From NCBI RefSeq assembly GCF_021917145.1, contig NC_061073.1:10321430-10385429 (forward strand): a DNA stretch of 64,000 bases, in the 5' to 3' direction. The stretch is from Hypomesus transpacificus. Its lineage: Eukaryota > Chordata > Actinopteri > Osmeriformes > Osmeridae. The position numbers were made by a program, and so were the translations under genes. Shown here one piece after another: positions 52,123-63,320 of the stretch (position 1 is its first letter; each line of letters starts with the position of its first letter). The notes under the pieces were generated by a model. That model saw only the letters and a program-made list of their open reading frames with translations. It made no database searches and was not told the DNA's origin.

Positions 52123-53822
52123 CATCATCACCTAGGCCATGTAATGTTTAGTTATGTAAAATGTGTAATTAAAAAATTGTATAAAAATAAATTGTTTTCT
52201 TCAACTTTTGTCGTGGAGTAAGTCCACTATTCACTCTAAAAGCTGTTTTATGTTTTACTATATCACCAAGTCCTTCCTCTCCTCCTTATGTTTAATCATA
52301 GTCAGCAGTTCTGTCTCTTTCACAAAATAGAACAGTGAGAGTAGAGACAGTACTTTGTTTGTCCAGTGATTCGGTTATGGTTTTGGGATGTCTGCCTTTA
52401 ATTATTATTCGATGTACAGTATTGGTATAATCTATTAAGAAAGGCATTTTATGATAATTGGCCCTACAACCACATGATCCTTCCCTCTTTATTTATAAAC
52501 ATTTTAACTGTTTAGTTGGTCTTGCAAACAATTATGAGAAACAATTCTTTATTTTTCATTTATATATATTTTTTCTTTTACAAAAGCAACGATGGTGTGC
52601 GTTATTGTAAACTGTGCAGTTCGTTCACTTTGTGAAGGGAAATGGTTAGGAGGTTAGGGTGAGGTCAGAGGGTAAAGGACTATTCACCCAGGATTCTCAA
52701 TTGTACACAGCCATCTTGGATCTAAGAGGAGAAGGGAAGTTAATGCGGTGATTGCCTTTTTTATTTATTTTTCACCCTATATAACGTTCGGTACCACTAA
52801 AACTATTTCGGTTTAACATGCGTTTCTTAGTAGTTCTTGCTCGTTGGTTCTGGTGTGTTTTGAATGACTTTACGGATTTTAATTCGAGCCGTCACCTGTC
52901 TCTGTTTTGTCTGACTGTAGGAGCTGCTACAGTACTTCGTGCTACTAGACTAGTAACATTAGCTGGCTTACATCTGAGACCCAAAGAGGAGGGACGGGAA
53001 AGTGTGGACGGAACGGGTTCGGAGGCATCGCAGGCCCAACCTGCACGCCACTCGTTACATTTAGTAGCAGTCAGCTGGCCGAACCCAAGCTTGTTTAGTT
53101 TCAGGAGGCACCCCTTGGTGATGCTAGCTTGTTGTAGCTTGTCAAGCTACGGTAGCATAGCTAGCTGGAAATCATCCTCACAAATGACATTTAGGCTAGC
53201 TAGCATCGGCCATTCGTAAATGAAGGGTATAAACAACCTGGAATAAGTGAATTGCAGGATCTTGCTTGTTAGTTAGCGCACTTGCCTACTGCTTAGGCAA
53301 GGCTACTGTAGGTATTTGTAGTTGCATATACATTTACTAATCTAAAGTTGTCCAGTTACACGTCGCGAATGTTTACATTGTACATGTCTCTGATGGATCA
53401 GAGGTGGTGGGATGCGTTGCGGCAGCATGCATTATGAATTACCAGCAGGCTTTTTAGCATAGTGTGATAATAGAAGTTAAGGGAAGGTATTTAGAATGGG
53501 TCATACATTGCTGCTAAAGAACCATTACCAAGACAGGAATTAGTGTCATCTTCCTTAGCACTGTCTGTTCTTACATTAATGAGAGCTGACCAGATGCCTG
53601 ATCCATCAATTTATCTTGTGAGCATGTCTGTGTATGTACATCAGTGTGGCTGGGTTAGTGTGTGTGTGTGTGTGTGTGTGCCCATGGATGAGAGGAGACT
53701 GAATTAGCTGAACTTGTTTGTGGACTTCTTGCAACACTGACCTGCATGTCTTGGTTCTGAGCTGTCCAGTCAGGGAGCAGCGGTGTTGTTGTGTCAATCT
53801 CATTTTGTGTCTCCGACCACAG

Positions 53823-56800
53823 GTGACAAACGGCATGTACGGTGGTACGTTAAAGAAGTTTGTAGAGATTGTAGAGGTGGTGGACACTGACTTTCCAGAT
53901 GAGAGTATGTACTACAGCCAACCGTCGATGTTCCCACATCGGTCGGACAAAGATGTGAGTTCCCTCTCCACTGTGTCTGACCTGAAGACACCTGCTCTCT
54001 GCTGTCACTGACATTCACCCTATCAGTAAAACTCACACTGTACCATGCTTAGTTAGCATTCGGTTGGAGAAGGGTAAGACACCGAACTACGACCGGGCTG
54101 TTTGGGAGGATGTGACACGTGTTGCTGCGCTGTGGTTGACGTCTCTGTCTGTGTCTGTCCGTCTGTCTGTCTGTCTGTCCCTCTGTGTCTGTCTGTCTGT
54201 CCGACACGGTCTGTCTGTCCCTCTGTCTGTCTGTCTGTCCCTCTGTGTCTGTCTCTCTGTCCCTCTGTCTCTCTGTCTGTCCGACACGGCCTGTCTGTCT
54301 GTCCCTCTGTGTCTGTCTGTCCCTCTGTCCGTCTGTCTGTCTTTCCCTCTCTGTCTGTCTGTCCCTCTGTGTCTGTCCGTCTGTCTCCTCCAGATGTTGT
54401 CGTCGCCTTCGTCTTCGTCGTCGGGACAGCTGTCCCACCTGGGTGCCAGTCTGTACGGTCCACAGAGTGAGTCTTGCCCTCGTCTCCGCTCTGCCAGTCT
54501 GCCCTCGTCTCCAGTCTGCCCTGGTCCCCGCTCTGCCAGTCTGTCCTCACCAGGACCACAGGAGTTTAGGGGAGCGGACGTGATCACGAAACTCGTCATC
54601 CACTTACCTTGTAGTTGAGCATTGCAGTTGATCTGAGCATTGAATCTGATAATGAACTTTAAGTTGATTAAATGTTAGCTAGAGGTGCATAAAGTGTGTT
54701 GAGTGCTAAAGATAACTGGAGACACGTAACACCAAAACAAAACTCAAAACACTGTCAGTCCTGATCTAAAGGATCCAGCGTTGAACAGAGGGGTCAGTTC
54801 AAGCTGTATAGCAGAAGGACAGTACAAGGATATAGGGGTTTGTTTGAAACTTGCTATCAGAGTTGAATGTTGACTCCTCTCTCGTGTTGCAGGTGCACTG
54901 GGCTTCTCCATAAGAGGCCTGGGAAACAACACGCCCCAGCTACCCCGCAGCCTCACACAGAGCACCCAGCTACAGAGCCACATCCCCCCCACCACAGGGG
55001 GCCCCACCATGTCCCTTCACACCCCTCCATCGCCAAGCAGGTGTGTGTGAACTGGACGCTGCTGATCACCATGTTTACAACACCAGCCCCACTGCTGCAC
55101 AATCGCTCCCTAGCAGCATTAAGACCCTCTGAGAGGAAGGCTTGAGGAGGTAACTAAGTGTGTCTGCAGGGGCTCCTTGCCGATGAACACGAGGAACATG
55201 CTGAACCACGGCCAGGTGGGCCAGAGCATCGCCCTGAGCGGTCAGGTGGGCCAGAGCATCTCCCTGAGCAGCCAGGTGGGCCAGAACATCTCCCTGAGCG
55301 GCCAGGTGGGCCAGAGCATCGCCCTGACTGGCAGAAGCAGCAGCATGGGGAGTTCCGGCCTGGGCAGCCCCAGTCGCTGCTCGCCCAGCATCATCTGCAT
55401 GCCCAAGCAGCAGCCGGCACGCCAGCCCTTCACCATCAACAGGTGAGCTAGTCCTGAACCAGCACCAGGTGAGCTAGTCCTGAACCAGCACCAGGTGAGC
55501 TAGTCCTGAACCAGCACCAGGTGAGCTAGTACTGAACCATCAACAGGTGAGCTAGTCCTGAACCATCAACAGGTGAGCTAGTCCTGAACCATAACCAGGT
55601 GAGCTAGTCCTGAACCATCACCAGGTGAGCTAGTACTGAACCATCACCAGGTGAGCTAGTCCTGAACCATCACCAGGTGAGCTAGTCCTGAACCATCACC
55701 AGGTGAGCTAGTCCTGAACCATCACCAGGTGAGCTAGTACTGAACCATCACCAAGTGAGCTAGTACTGAACCATCACCAGGTGAGCTAGTCCTGAACCAT
55801 CACCAGGTGAGCTAGTCCTGAACCATCACCAGGTGAGCTAGTCCTGAACCATCATCAGGTGAGCTAGTACTGAACCCTTAAGAGGTGCTTCAGGACAGTT
55901 GTGGTCGCTACGGGTAGATGAGAAGGTAACAGTAGCCCACTGACCATCAAACGGATCATCTGATTATGTAGATGTAACGTGTTACATGGACGTTACTATG
56001 GATACGGATAAACATGGATTCATGATGTGTCCTCTGCTGGATAAACATGGAATGATGATATCTCTCCTGCTGTCTGCAGCATGTCGGGGTTTGGAATGAA
56101 CCGGAACCAGGCGTTTGGGATGAACAACATCTTCAACGGCACAGGTTAGTGGTCCTGCTTGCGTTTTAAGGAGTGGACTCAGAGCTGTCTCCTGGTAGCC
56201 ACTCTCACCTGTCTGTCTCCACGTGTCTCACCTGTCTGTCTCCACGTGTCTCACCTGTCTGTCTCCACGTGTCTCACCTGTCTGTCTCCACGTCTCTCAC
56301 CTGTCTGTCTCCACGTGTCTCACCTGTCTGTCTCCACGTGTCTCACCTGTCTGTCTCCACGTGTCTCACCTGTCTGTCTTCACCTCCCCTCAGACGGCAG
56401 CGAGAATGTGACGGGGCTGGACCTGTCCGACTTCCCAGCGCTGGCAGACAGGAGTCGAAGGGAGGGTGGAGGAAACCCCACGCCGCTGCTCAACCCCCTG
56501 GCTGGGAGGGCTCCCTACGGTGAGCCTGCTCCTCCTCCACACCAGCGCCTCCCAAACCTGCATGTTCTAGATGTTTCCCTGCCCCAACACACCGGATCAT
56601 AATGAATGGGTGGTTCTCAAACTCAGTAGAAGCCTGATTTTATTTGAATCTTCTACTTCTTTCTCCTCCCCCTCCAGTCGGCATGGTGACAAAGCCGTCG
56701 AACGACCAGAATCAGGACTTCTCCATCCACAACGAGGACTTCCCCGCGCTGCCGGGAGCCAACCACAAGGACCCGGCGCTGGGGGGAGAAGAGGGCAAAG

Positions 56801-59800
56801 CCGTGAGTGACGTCATGTGCTGCAGGACAGGACAACCGTGGACACATGCAGTTCACACAGCCCAGAGGCTGACCTCCTCTCATCTTAACTCTCCCATCTC
56901 TCCTCCCTCCTTCACTCCCTCCTGCACTCCCTCCTTCACTCCATCTTCTCCTGCTTCAGAACCTGAATTCAACAGGTAAGAACTCGTCCAGCAGCGACGG
57001 ACCCAAGTTCCCCGGAGACAAGACAAGTTTGGGCCAGAACAACCAGAGGAAAGGCATCCAGGTGCTGCCGGACGGTGAGACGTCCACCCTGCTGCCGCCA
57101 CACTGCCAAACACTGGCAACCCTAACTTCATCTGTTCCCACCCTCACCAGGGAACACATGTAGTGGGGTTTAGGACTCAGTTCTGGGCCCGGTCTGTCCC
57201 TGAGAGACTGTGACCCTGAGAGACTGTGACCCTGAGAGACTGTGACCCTGAGAGACTATGACCCTGAGAGACTGTGACCCTGAGAGACTGAGACCCTGAG
57301 AGACTGTGACCCAGAGAGACTGTGACCCAGAGAGACTGTGACCCTGAGAGACTGAGACCCTAAGAGACTGTGACCCTGAGAGACTGTGACCCTGAGAGAC
57401 TGTGACCCTGTAGCAGCCTGGTAGCAGCCTGGCAGCAGCTGTGGTGTGTGCTGGTGTCCTGGCAGCAGCTGTGGTGTGTGCTGGTGTCTTGGCAGCAGCT
57501 GTGGTGTGTGCTGGTGTCCTGGTAGCAGCTGTGGTGTGTGCTGGTGTCCTGGCAGCAGCTGTGGTGTGTGCTGGTGTCCTGGCAGCAGCTGTGGTGTGTG
57601 CTGGTGTCCTGACTGCCCTTCCTCCCCCTGTGCTGGTGTCCTGACTGCCCTTCCTCCCCCTGCAGGGCGAGTGACCAACATCCCCTCGGGGATGGTGACG
57701 GACCAGTTTGGGATGATCGGTCTGCTGACGTTCATCCGAGCGGCGGAGACGGACCCTGGCATGGTGCACCTGGCCCTGGGCAGCGACCTTACCACCCTGG
57801 GGCTCAACCTCAACTCACCTGAGTACGCACGCTCACACACTCACACACACTCTTATTCTCCAGAGAAATACAGCTGTTTACAGTTTTACAGTTGTGGGTG
57901 ATGGTATTGAATGAATGAATGAATGAATGAATGAGTGATTTTTTTTATTTCAGACAATTTACCACAAAAGTGAACAACATACATATTCAGCTCAGCCTCC
58001 CATTACATATTCATACATCCATTTTGAACATAAATAGAAACTGATAATATACACAAGATTTCTAATTGAATAAACTTGTAAGTATACATACCTTCAGATA
58101 TGAATTAATACAATTTGTCTGAAAAGGGGTATAAAGAAGCAAAAAAAAATATATATATATAGATATATACACACATATATACATCCAGTATACATATTCA
58201 TGTATTCTTGCTGCAGTGTGAATAAAGAGTGTAATGATCTCCCTCCACAGAAACCTCTACCCCAAGTTTGCTTCCCCGTGGGCATCAGCTCCATGTCGAC
58301 CACAAGACATCGGTAAGAGCACGCTCACACACACATGCTCACACACACGCGCACGCTCACACAAGCATGCACAGCCAAAACCAGCATTCATGTTAACCAT
58401 GTTCCCATGTCCCTCCAGATTTTCATGTTCCCTCGGAGTATCTCACCAACATCCACATCAGGGACAAGGTATGTCTGAGCTGGATATATATAAAGTAAAC
58501 AGCAATCTAGATAATATATGTATAAATGTAATCTGGGTGTGTTTAAAGTAAACAGTAATCTTGGTGTGTATAAAGTAAACAGTAATCTGGGTGTGTATAA
58601 AGTAAATGGTAATCTGGGTGTGGATAAAGTAAGTGGTAATCTGGGTGTGTATAAAGTAAGTGGGATTCTGGGTGTGTATAAAGGAAGTGGTAATCTGGGT
58701 GTGTATAAAGTAAGTGGTAATCTGGGTGTGTATAAAGTAAATGGTAATCTGGGTGTGTATAAAGTAAGTGGTATTCTGGGTGTGTATAAAGTAAGTGGTA
58801 ATCTGGGTGTGTATAAAGTAAATGGTAATCTGGGTGTGTATAAAGTAAGTGGTATTCTGTGTGTGTATAAAGTAAGTGGTAATCTGGGTGTGTATAAAGT
58901 AAGTGGTAATCTGGGTGTGTATAAAGTAAGTGGTAATCTGGGTGTGTATAAAGTGGTAATCTGGGTGTGTATAAAGTAAGTGGTAATCTGGGTGTGTATA
59001 AAGTAAGTGGTAATCTGGGTGTGTATAAAGTAAATGGTAATCTGGGTGTGTATAAAGTAAGTGGTATTCTGTGTGTGTATAAAGTAAGTGGTAATCTGGG
59101 TGTGTATAAAGTAAGTGGTAATCTGGGTGTGTATAAAGTAAGTGGTAATCTGGGTGTGTATAAAGTAAGTGGTAATCTGGGTGTGTATAAAGTAAGTGGT
59201 AATCTGGGTGTGTATAAAGTGGTAATCTGGGTGTGTATAAAGTAAGTGGTAATCTGGGTGTGTATAAAGTAAGTGGTAATCTGGGTGTGTATAAAGTAAA
59301 TGGTAATCTGGGTGTGTATAAAGTAAGTGGTAATCTGGGTGTGTATAAAGTAAGTGGTATTCTCCTGTCAGCTGGCAGCCATCAAGCTGGCTCGGTACGG
59401 AGAGGACCTGCTGTTCTACCTCTACTACATGAACGGAGGAGATCTGTTGCAACTGCTGGCGGCCGTGGAGCTGTAAGTATCTCCCTGCCTCTGCCTTTAC
59501 CTGCCTCTGCCCTCACCTTCACCTGCCTCTGCCCTCACCTTCACCTGCCTCTGCCCTCACCTTCACCTGCCTCTGCCCTCACCTGCCTCTGCCCTCACCT
59601 TCACCTGCCTCTGCCCTCACCTTCACCTGCCTCTGCCCTCACCTGCCTCTGCCCTCTCACCTTCACCTGCCTCTGCCCTCTCACCTTCACCTGCCTCTGC
59701 CCTCTCACCTTCACCTGCCTCTGTCCTCTCACCTTCACCTGCCTCTGCCCTCTCACCTTCACCTGCCTCTGTCCTCTCACCTTCACCTGCCTCTACCCTC

Positions 59801-61216
59801 TCACCTTCACCTGCCTCTGCCCTCACCTTCACCTGCATCTGCCCTCTCACCTTCACCTGCCTTTGCCCTCACCTTCACCTGCCTCTGCCCTCACCTTCAC
59901 CTGCCTCTGCCCTCACCTTCACCTGTCTCTGCCCTCACCTTCACCTGCCTCTGCCCTCAGCTTCACCTGCCTCTGCCCTCTCACCTTCACCTGCCTCTGC
60001 CCTCACCTTCACCTGCCTCTGCCCTCTCACCTTCACCTGCCTCTGCCCTCACCTTCACCTGCCTCTGCCCTCTCACCTTCACCTGCCTCTACCCTCTCAC
60101 CTTCACCTGCCTCTGCCCTCACCTTCACCTGCCTCTGTCCTCTCACCTTCACCTGCCTCTGTCCTCTCACCTTCACCTGCCTCTGTCCTCTCACCTTCAC
60201 CTGCCTCTGCCCTCTCACCTTACCCTGCTCTGCCCTCACCTGCCTCTGCGGAACATTGTGCTGTGATTCAAGGAAATCAAAAATCATATCCTTGGACTTT
60301 GAAACATTGATAGACAAACAAAAGTTATCACACCAAGCAATAAAATCATCATCAACAGGACCATGCCCCTCCTCCTCCTCGTTGTTCAAGAGGCTCACTA
60401 TGACTATCATCTGCAAACTTCACACATTCTGTATTCTCAAACTTCCTCCTTCAGTTCACCTGCCTCTGCCCTCTCACCTTCACCTGCCTCTGCCCTCACC
60501 TTCACCTGCCTCTGCCGTCTCACCTTTCCCGTCACATAGATCTGCTCCTACAGCCATCTACCGCTGTTCCAGTTACACACATCAAGAAGGACAGATGAAA
60601 AAAAACAACATGAGTTTTGTATTGTAGATGTGTTAGTCAGGAAGACAGATTTACAGTAAGACATGATTAATGGACTGTCTCTCAACTTTCTGTCTCTCCA
60701 TGTCCTGTCTCTCCACTTCCTGTCTCTCCACTTCCTGTCCCTCCTCTAGCTTCAACCGGGACTGGCGCTACCACAAGGAGGAGCGGGTATGGATCACGCG
60801 GGCCCCGGGCATGGAGCCCTCTCTGAAGACCAACGCCTACGAGAGGGGAACATATTACTTCTTCGACTGTCTGAACTGGAGGAAGGTAGCCAAGGTAAAG
60901 GTATTGGCTTCAGTATCTGCTTCCCTCACTCGTCACCAACAGTCAACACTTCAGAGGCCCTCCATATCCTGTCAGCTCTCACACAGTGACTCCCTCTGTC
61001 TCTCCCTGTCTCTCTCTTCTCGCTCTCTCTCCTTCCCCTTCTCTCCCTCTCTCTCTCCCCTTCTCTCCCTCTCTCCCTCTTTCTCCCCCCCCCTCTCTCC
61101 CTCCCCCTGTCTCCCTCTCTCTCCGTCAGGAGTTCCACCTGGAGTACGATAAGCTGGAGGAGAGGCCTCACGTGCCCTCCACCTTCAACTACAACCCAGC
61201 CCAGCAGGCTTTCTGA
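53823..61216 (+). CDS. cnot2: cnot2, CCR4-NOT complex subunit 2 (about 548 aa)
   Basis: In-phase exons: 53823-53954 (ATG at 53835), 54394-54466, 54893-55040, 55170-55442, 56080-56144, 56394-56519, 56678-56802, 56960-57074, 57666-57822, 58251-58312, 58419-58468, 59372-59472, 60750-60894 and 61130-61216. CNOT2 holds CNOT3 on CNOT1 in the deadenylase complex that shortens mRNA tails and represses transcription. Visible are ESMYYSQPSMFPHRSDKD, PSIICMPKQQPARQPF, NVTGLDLSDFPALADR, QDFSIHNEDFPALPG, GMVTDQFGMIGLLTF and the C-terminal NOT box (RYGEDLLFYLYYMNGGD, YYFFDCLNWRKVAK, STFNYNPAQQAF). In human an upstream exon gives an extra N-terminus that splices before VTN; here the frame is also open upstream of the ATG (VTNGMYGG), so the true start may lie in an exon not found. 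Confidence 0.94.
54140..54388 (+). repeat. (CTGTCTGT)n-rich tract before cnot2 exon 2
   Basis: Units of ctgtctgtctgtccctctgt lead up to the acceptor at 54393. Confidence 0.92.
55200..55335 (+). repeat. 30-bp in-frame coding repeat in cnot2 exon 4
   Basis: Four copies encode GQVGQSIALS-like decapeptides. Human CNOT2 has a single SQVGQGIGIP-like segment here. The frame is preserved. Confidence 0.9.
55431..55875 (+). repeat. 26-bp repeat copying the cnot2 exon 4 donor 17 times
   Basis: Copies of accatcaccag then gtgagctagt lie exactly 26 bases apart: 55443, 55469, 55495 and so on to 55859. The first is the real donor. Confidence 0.95.
56208..56392 (+). repeat. 21-bp minisatellite before cnot2 exon 6
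   Basis: About nine units of gtctcacctgtctgtctccac end at the acceptor at 56393. Confidence 0.93.
57198..57660 (+). repeat. Two adjoining minisatellites in cnot2 intron 8
   Basis: 16-bp units (gagactgtgaccctga) run to about 57412. Six 30-bp units (ggcagcagctgtggtgtgtg plus ctggtgtcct) then run to about 57610, and the pyrimidine-rich stretch reaches the acceptor at 57665. Confidence 0.93.
57900..58200. other. AT-rich unexplained stretch in cnot2 intron 9
   Basis: (GAAT)n is followed by about 200 bases of AT-rich sequence with gtctgaaaaggggtataaag, which resembles fish LINE 3' flanks but is not enough to classify. Confidence 0.3.
58490..59365 (+). repeat. 27-bp minisatellite rich in GTAAGT, cnot2 intron 11
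   Basis: About 32 units of ataaagtaagtggtaatctg plus ggtgtgt. Most contain AAAGTAAGT, a strong match to the U1 donor consensus. The array ends seven bases before the exon 12 acceptor. Confidence 0.95.
59480..60535 (+). repeat. Minisatellite (ctcaccttcacctgcctctg), split by a LINE fragment
   Basis: Units of 21-26 bp run from just after the donor at 59473 to about 60240, and resume at about 60458-60530 on the far side of a LINE fragment. Confidence 0.93.
60247..60450 (-). mobile_element. LINE reverse-transcriptase fragment
   Basis: On the minus strand this encodes CVKFADD and, one frame over, VIVSLLNNEEE, then FIAWCDNFCLSINVSKSKD. This is the catalytic F/YADD region and following segment of a fish non-LTR element. 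It is about 200 bases long, with a frameshift after FADD, and is not functional. Confidence 0.7.
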
Positions 61217-62400
61217 GTACCCCCCCCCCCCCCCAAGGGCCCCCCCCCACCTCCCTCCCAGCCTGGAGGTGGGGGGGGGCTGGGACCCAGACGGCTCGTT
61301 TTTATTCCTTGAGGATCTTGGCTCATTGACTGCAGAGGAGGTCCCACTGGAACAGAGCCTTTCCTATCCAAATTATGTGCTGCCCAAATACCCACTTGGT
61401 TCCTTTTTATTCTTCGTTTTCATTTTCCTCGTCTAGTTTGGAGGATCTGTGGTAAGTTTACATCTCAGTACCTAGTGGTGCCGACCCACAATCCACAAAC
61501 GACACTTGCAGTGACAGGACAAGGGGTATGCCTCAATTTTTTTCCTCCCTCAAAAAGTGTTACACAAAGGACTACCAACCGTTCATGAGAGCGTCAAGGC
61601 CGAAGAAACGCAATGTTCATTGTTGCACTATATTTAGTAATAAAAGAACACAAAATAGTTTGTGCTTTTTATGTGAAAACACTCCCCCCGTTTTGTTCTT
61701 AGAAAGACGACCAACCTAGTTCACACGTCTCCTCCTCCTCCTGTACATTCCCTCTCTGGTGAAACAGCCACTCAGCCCCCTCCTCTCTTTTCGTGGATGT
61801 TTCCTGTCTTCAGTGGACCCAGACTAGAGACTGTTGTGAATGTTCTGTCAGCAGACGGGCAGACTGTGCTGGGCTGAGAGGACCAAGCTTCGTTGTTTAA
61901 ACACTTTCCACTCTTTGTTACTATTTTGTAATAAATGTGTACATTTTTGTTTTTAAATTTTTTGGACATCACATAAATAAAGATGTATGTAGGAATGTGT
62001 GTATATATGATATATATATATATGTCTGTATATATATATATATGTATATTACATCTATTTTGGAAAAAGTGCTGCCCATTCTTGCACCTCGTTTTCAGGA
62101 GGTGAGTGGGGAAGCAGTGTGGATTAAACACAACATTTCTGGATCTGCTGGACCAGATTTAGCGTTTGGCCAAATACCACCAGAGAAATACAAAGGACAA
62201 AACAAGGAGGCCTGACTCCATCCAAGGACATCCACCCTTCAAACAGCTGTCAGACCGCGAGCACGGAGGAAGAGGCTCTCAAGCTGTTTAAACGGCAGCA
62301 TTTCATAGGAAAAGGAAAAACACAATTTGATGACAAAAAAAGAAATTATGATTGACCAATCTTGTATTTTCAGAGGTTCAAAGCTTCTTTGTAATAAAGC
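61217..62400 (+). other. cnot2 3' UTR
   Basis: It starts with poly-C/poly-G runs. AATAAA signals are at about 61975 and at 62393-62398; the second precedes the minisatellite and is the likely end. A TA-rich run lies at 62000-62050. Confidence 0.6.
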
Positions 62401-62451
62401 AGTCTAGTCTTTCCTGCTCCTCTGTCTTCCTGTCCCCTGGACATCAGCACA

Positions 62452-62930
62452 CACTGGTGAGGTGCATGCTGGGGGACTCAGTCAGAACACGCAGGTGAGG
62501 TGCATGCTGGGAAACTCAGTCAGAACGCACAGGTGAGGAGCATGCTGGGGGACTCAGTCAGAACACACAGGTGAGGTGCATGCTGGGGGACTCAGTCAGA
62601 ACGCACAGGTGAGGTGCATGCTGGGGGACTTAGTCAGAACACACAGGTGAGGTGCATGCTGGGGGACTCAGTCAGAACGCACAGGTGAGGTGCATGCTGG
62701 GGGACTCAGTCAGAACACACAGGTGAGGTGCATGCTGGGGGACTCAGTCAGAACACACTGGTGAGGTGCATGCTGGGGGACTCAGTCAGAACGCACAGGT
62801 GAGGTGCATGCTGGGGGACTCAGTCAGAACACACAGGTGAGGTGCATGCTGGGGGACTCAGTCAGAACACACAGGTGAGGTGCATGCTGGGGGACTCAGT
62901 CAGAACGCACAGGTGAGGTGCATGCTCTGC
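62452..62930. repeat. 38-bp minisatellite downstream of cnot2
   Basis: About 12 units of ggtgaggtgcatgctggggg plus actcagtcagaacacaca. Confidence 0.95.
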
Positions 62931-63199
62931 CCCTGCAGGTGAGACTGGTGGTTGTCTCACATTAAGGGGTCAGACCCACAACTACAGAACTGTGCAAACA
63001 TCTTAGGAACCAATCAATTTTAAAGCAAAAATGCTTTAAGAAATAACACAATTAAACTATTTTCCCAACTTTGCACTTTCACACTGCCGCTCAAATACAG
63101 AAGACATCATTTTCATGGAGAGAAAAAACATTGGGTGCCTAAGACTTTAGCTACACAGTACTGCATGTCGTTTACAACGATAGTAGCTTAAATGGGTTA

Positions 63200-63320
63200 T
63201 AGGGGAGGGAATCTTTGAGTACCTCGCGAGTCGAATCAATTCTTGGGGTCCCGGATCGATAAAAAATCTTTTCACATTTGTGAATCGACTGAATCGTGAT
63301 ATTTTCCCCCACCCCTAGTA
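63200..63320. mobile_element. hAT-like MITE fragment
   Basis: The right end reads gatattttcccccaccccta, whose complement (taggggtgggggaaaatatc) is a familiar fish hAT terminus. Internal gaatcaattct and tcgactgaatcgtgat segments are typical of the same elements. The left end is not clear. Confidence 0.5.

Larger units (their letters stand above)
49512..53822. other. lrrc10 upstream region, intergenic repeats and cnot2 5' region
   Basis: Apart from the repeats listed separately no gene is recognised. The cnot2 promoter and 5' non-coding exon probably fall within 52650-53300, but no splice donor could be chosen with confidence. Confidence 0.45.

Noticed and set aside
52818-53219. 133-codon frame upstream of cnot2
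   Set aside because: No recognisable domain. It lies in likely promoter or 5' UTR sequence with gctagc-type intron motifs.
58388-60627. Long frames of 354 (minus) and 464 (plus) codons
   Set aside because: Both are reads through the 27-bp and 24-bp minisatellites of cnot2 introns. Only the short exons inside are real.
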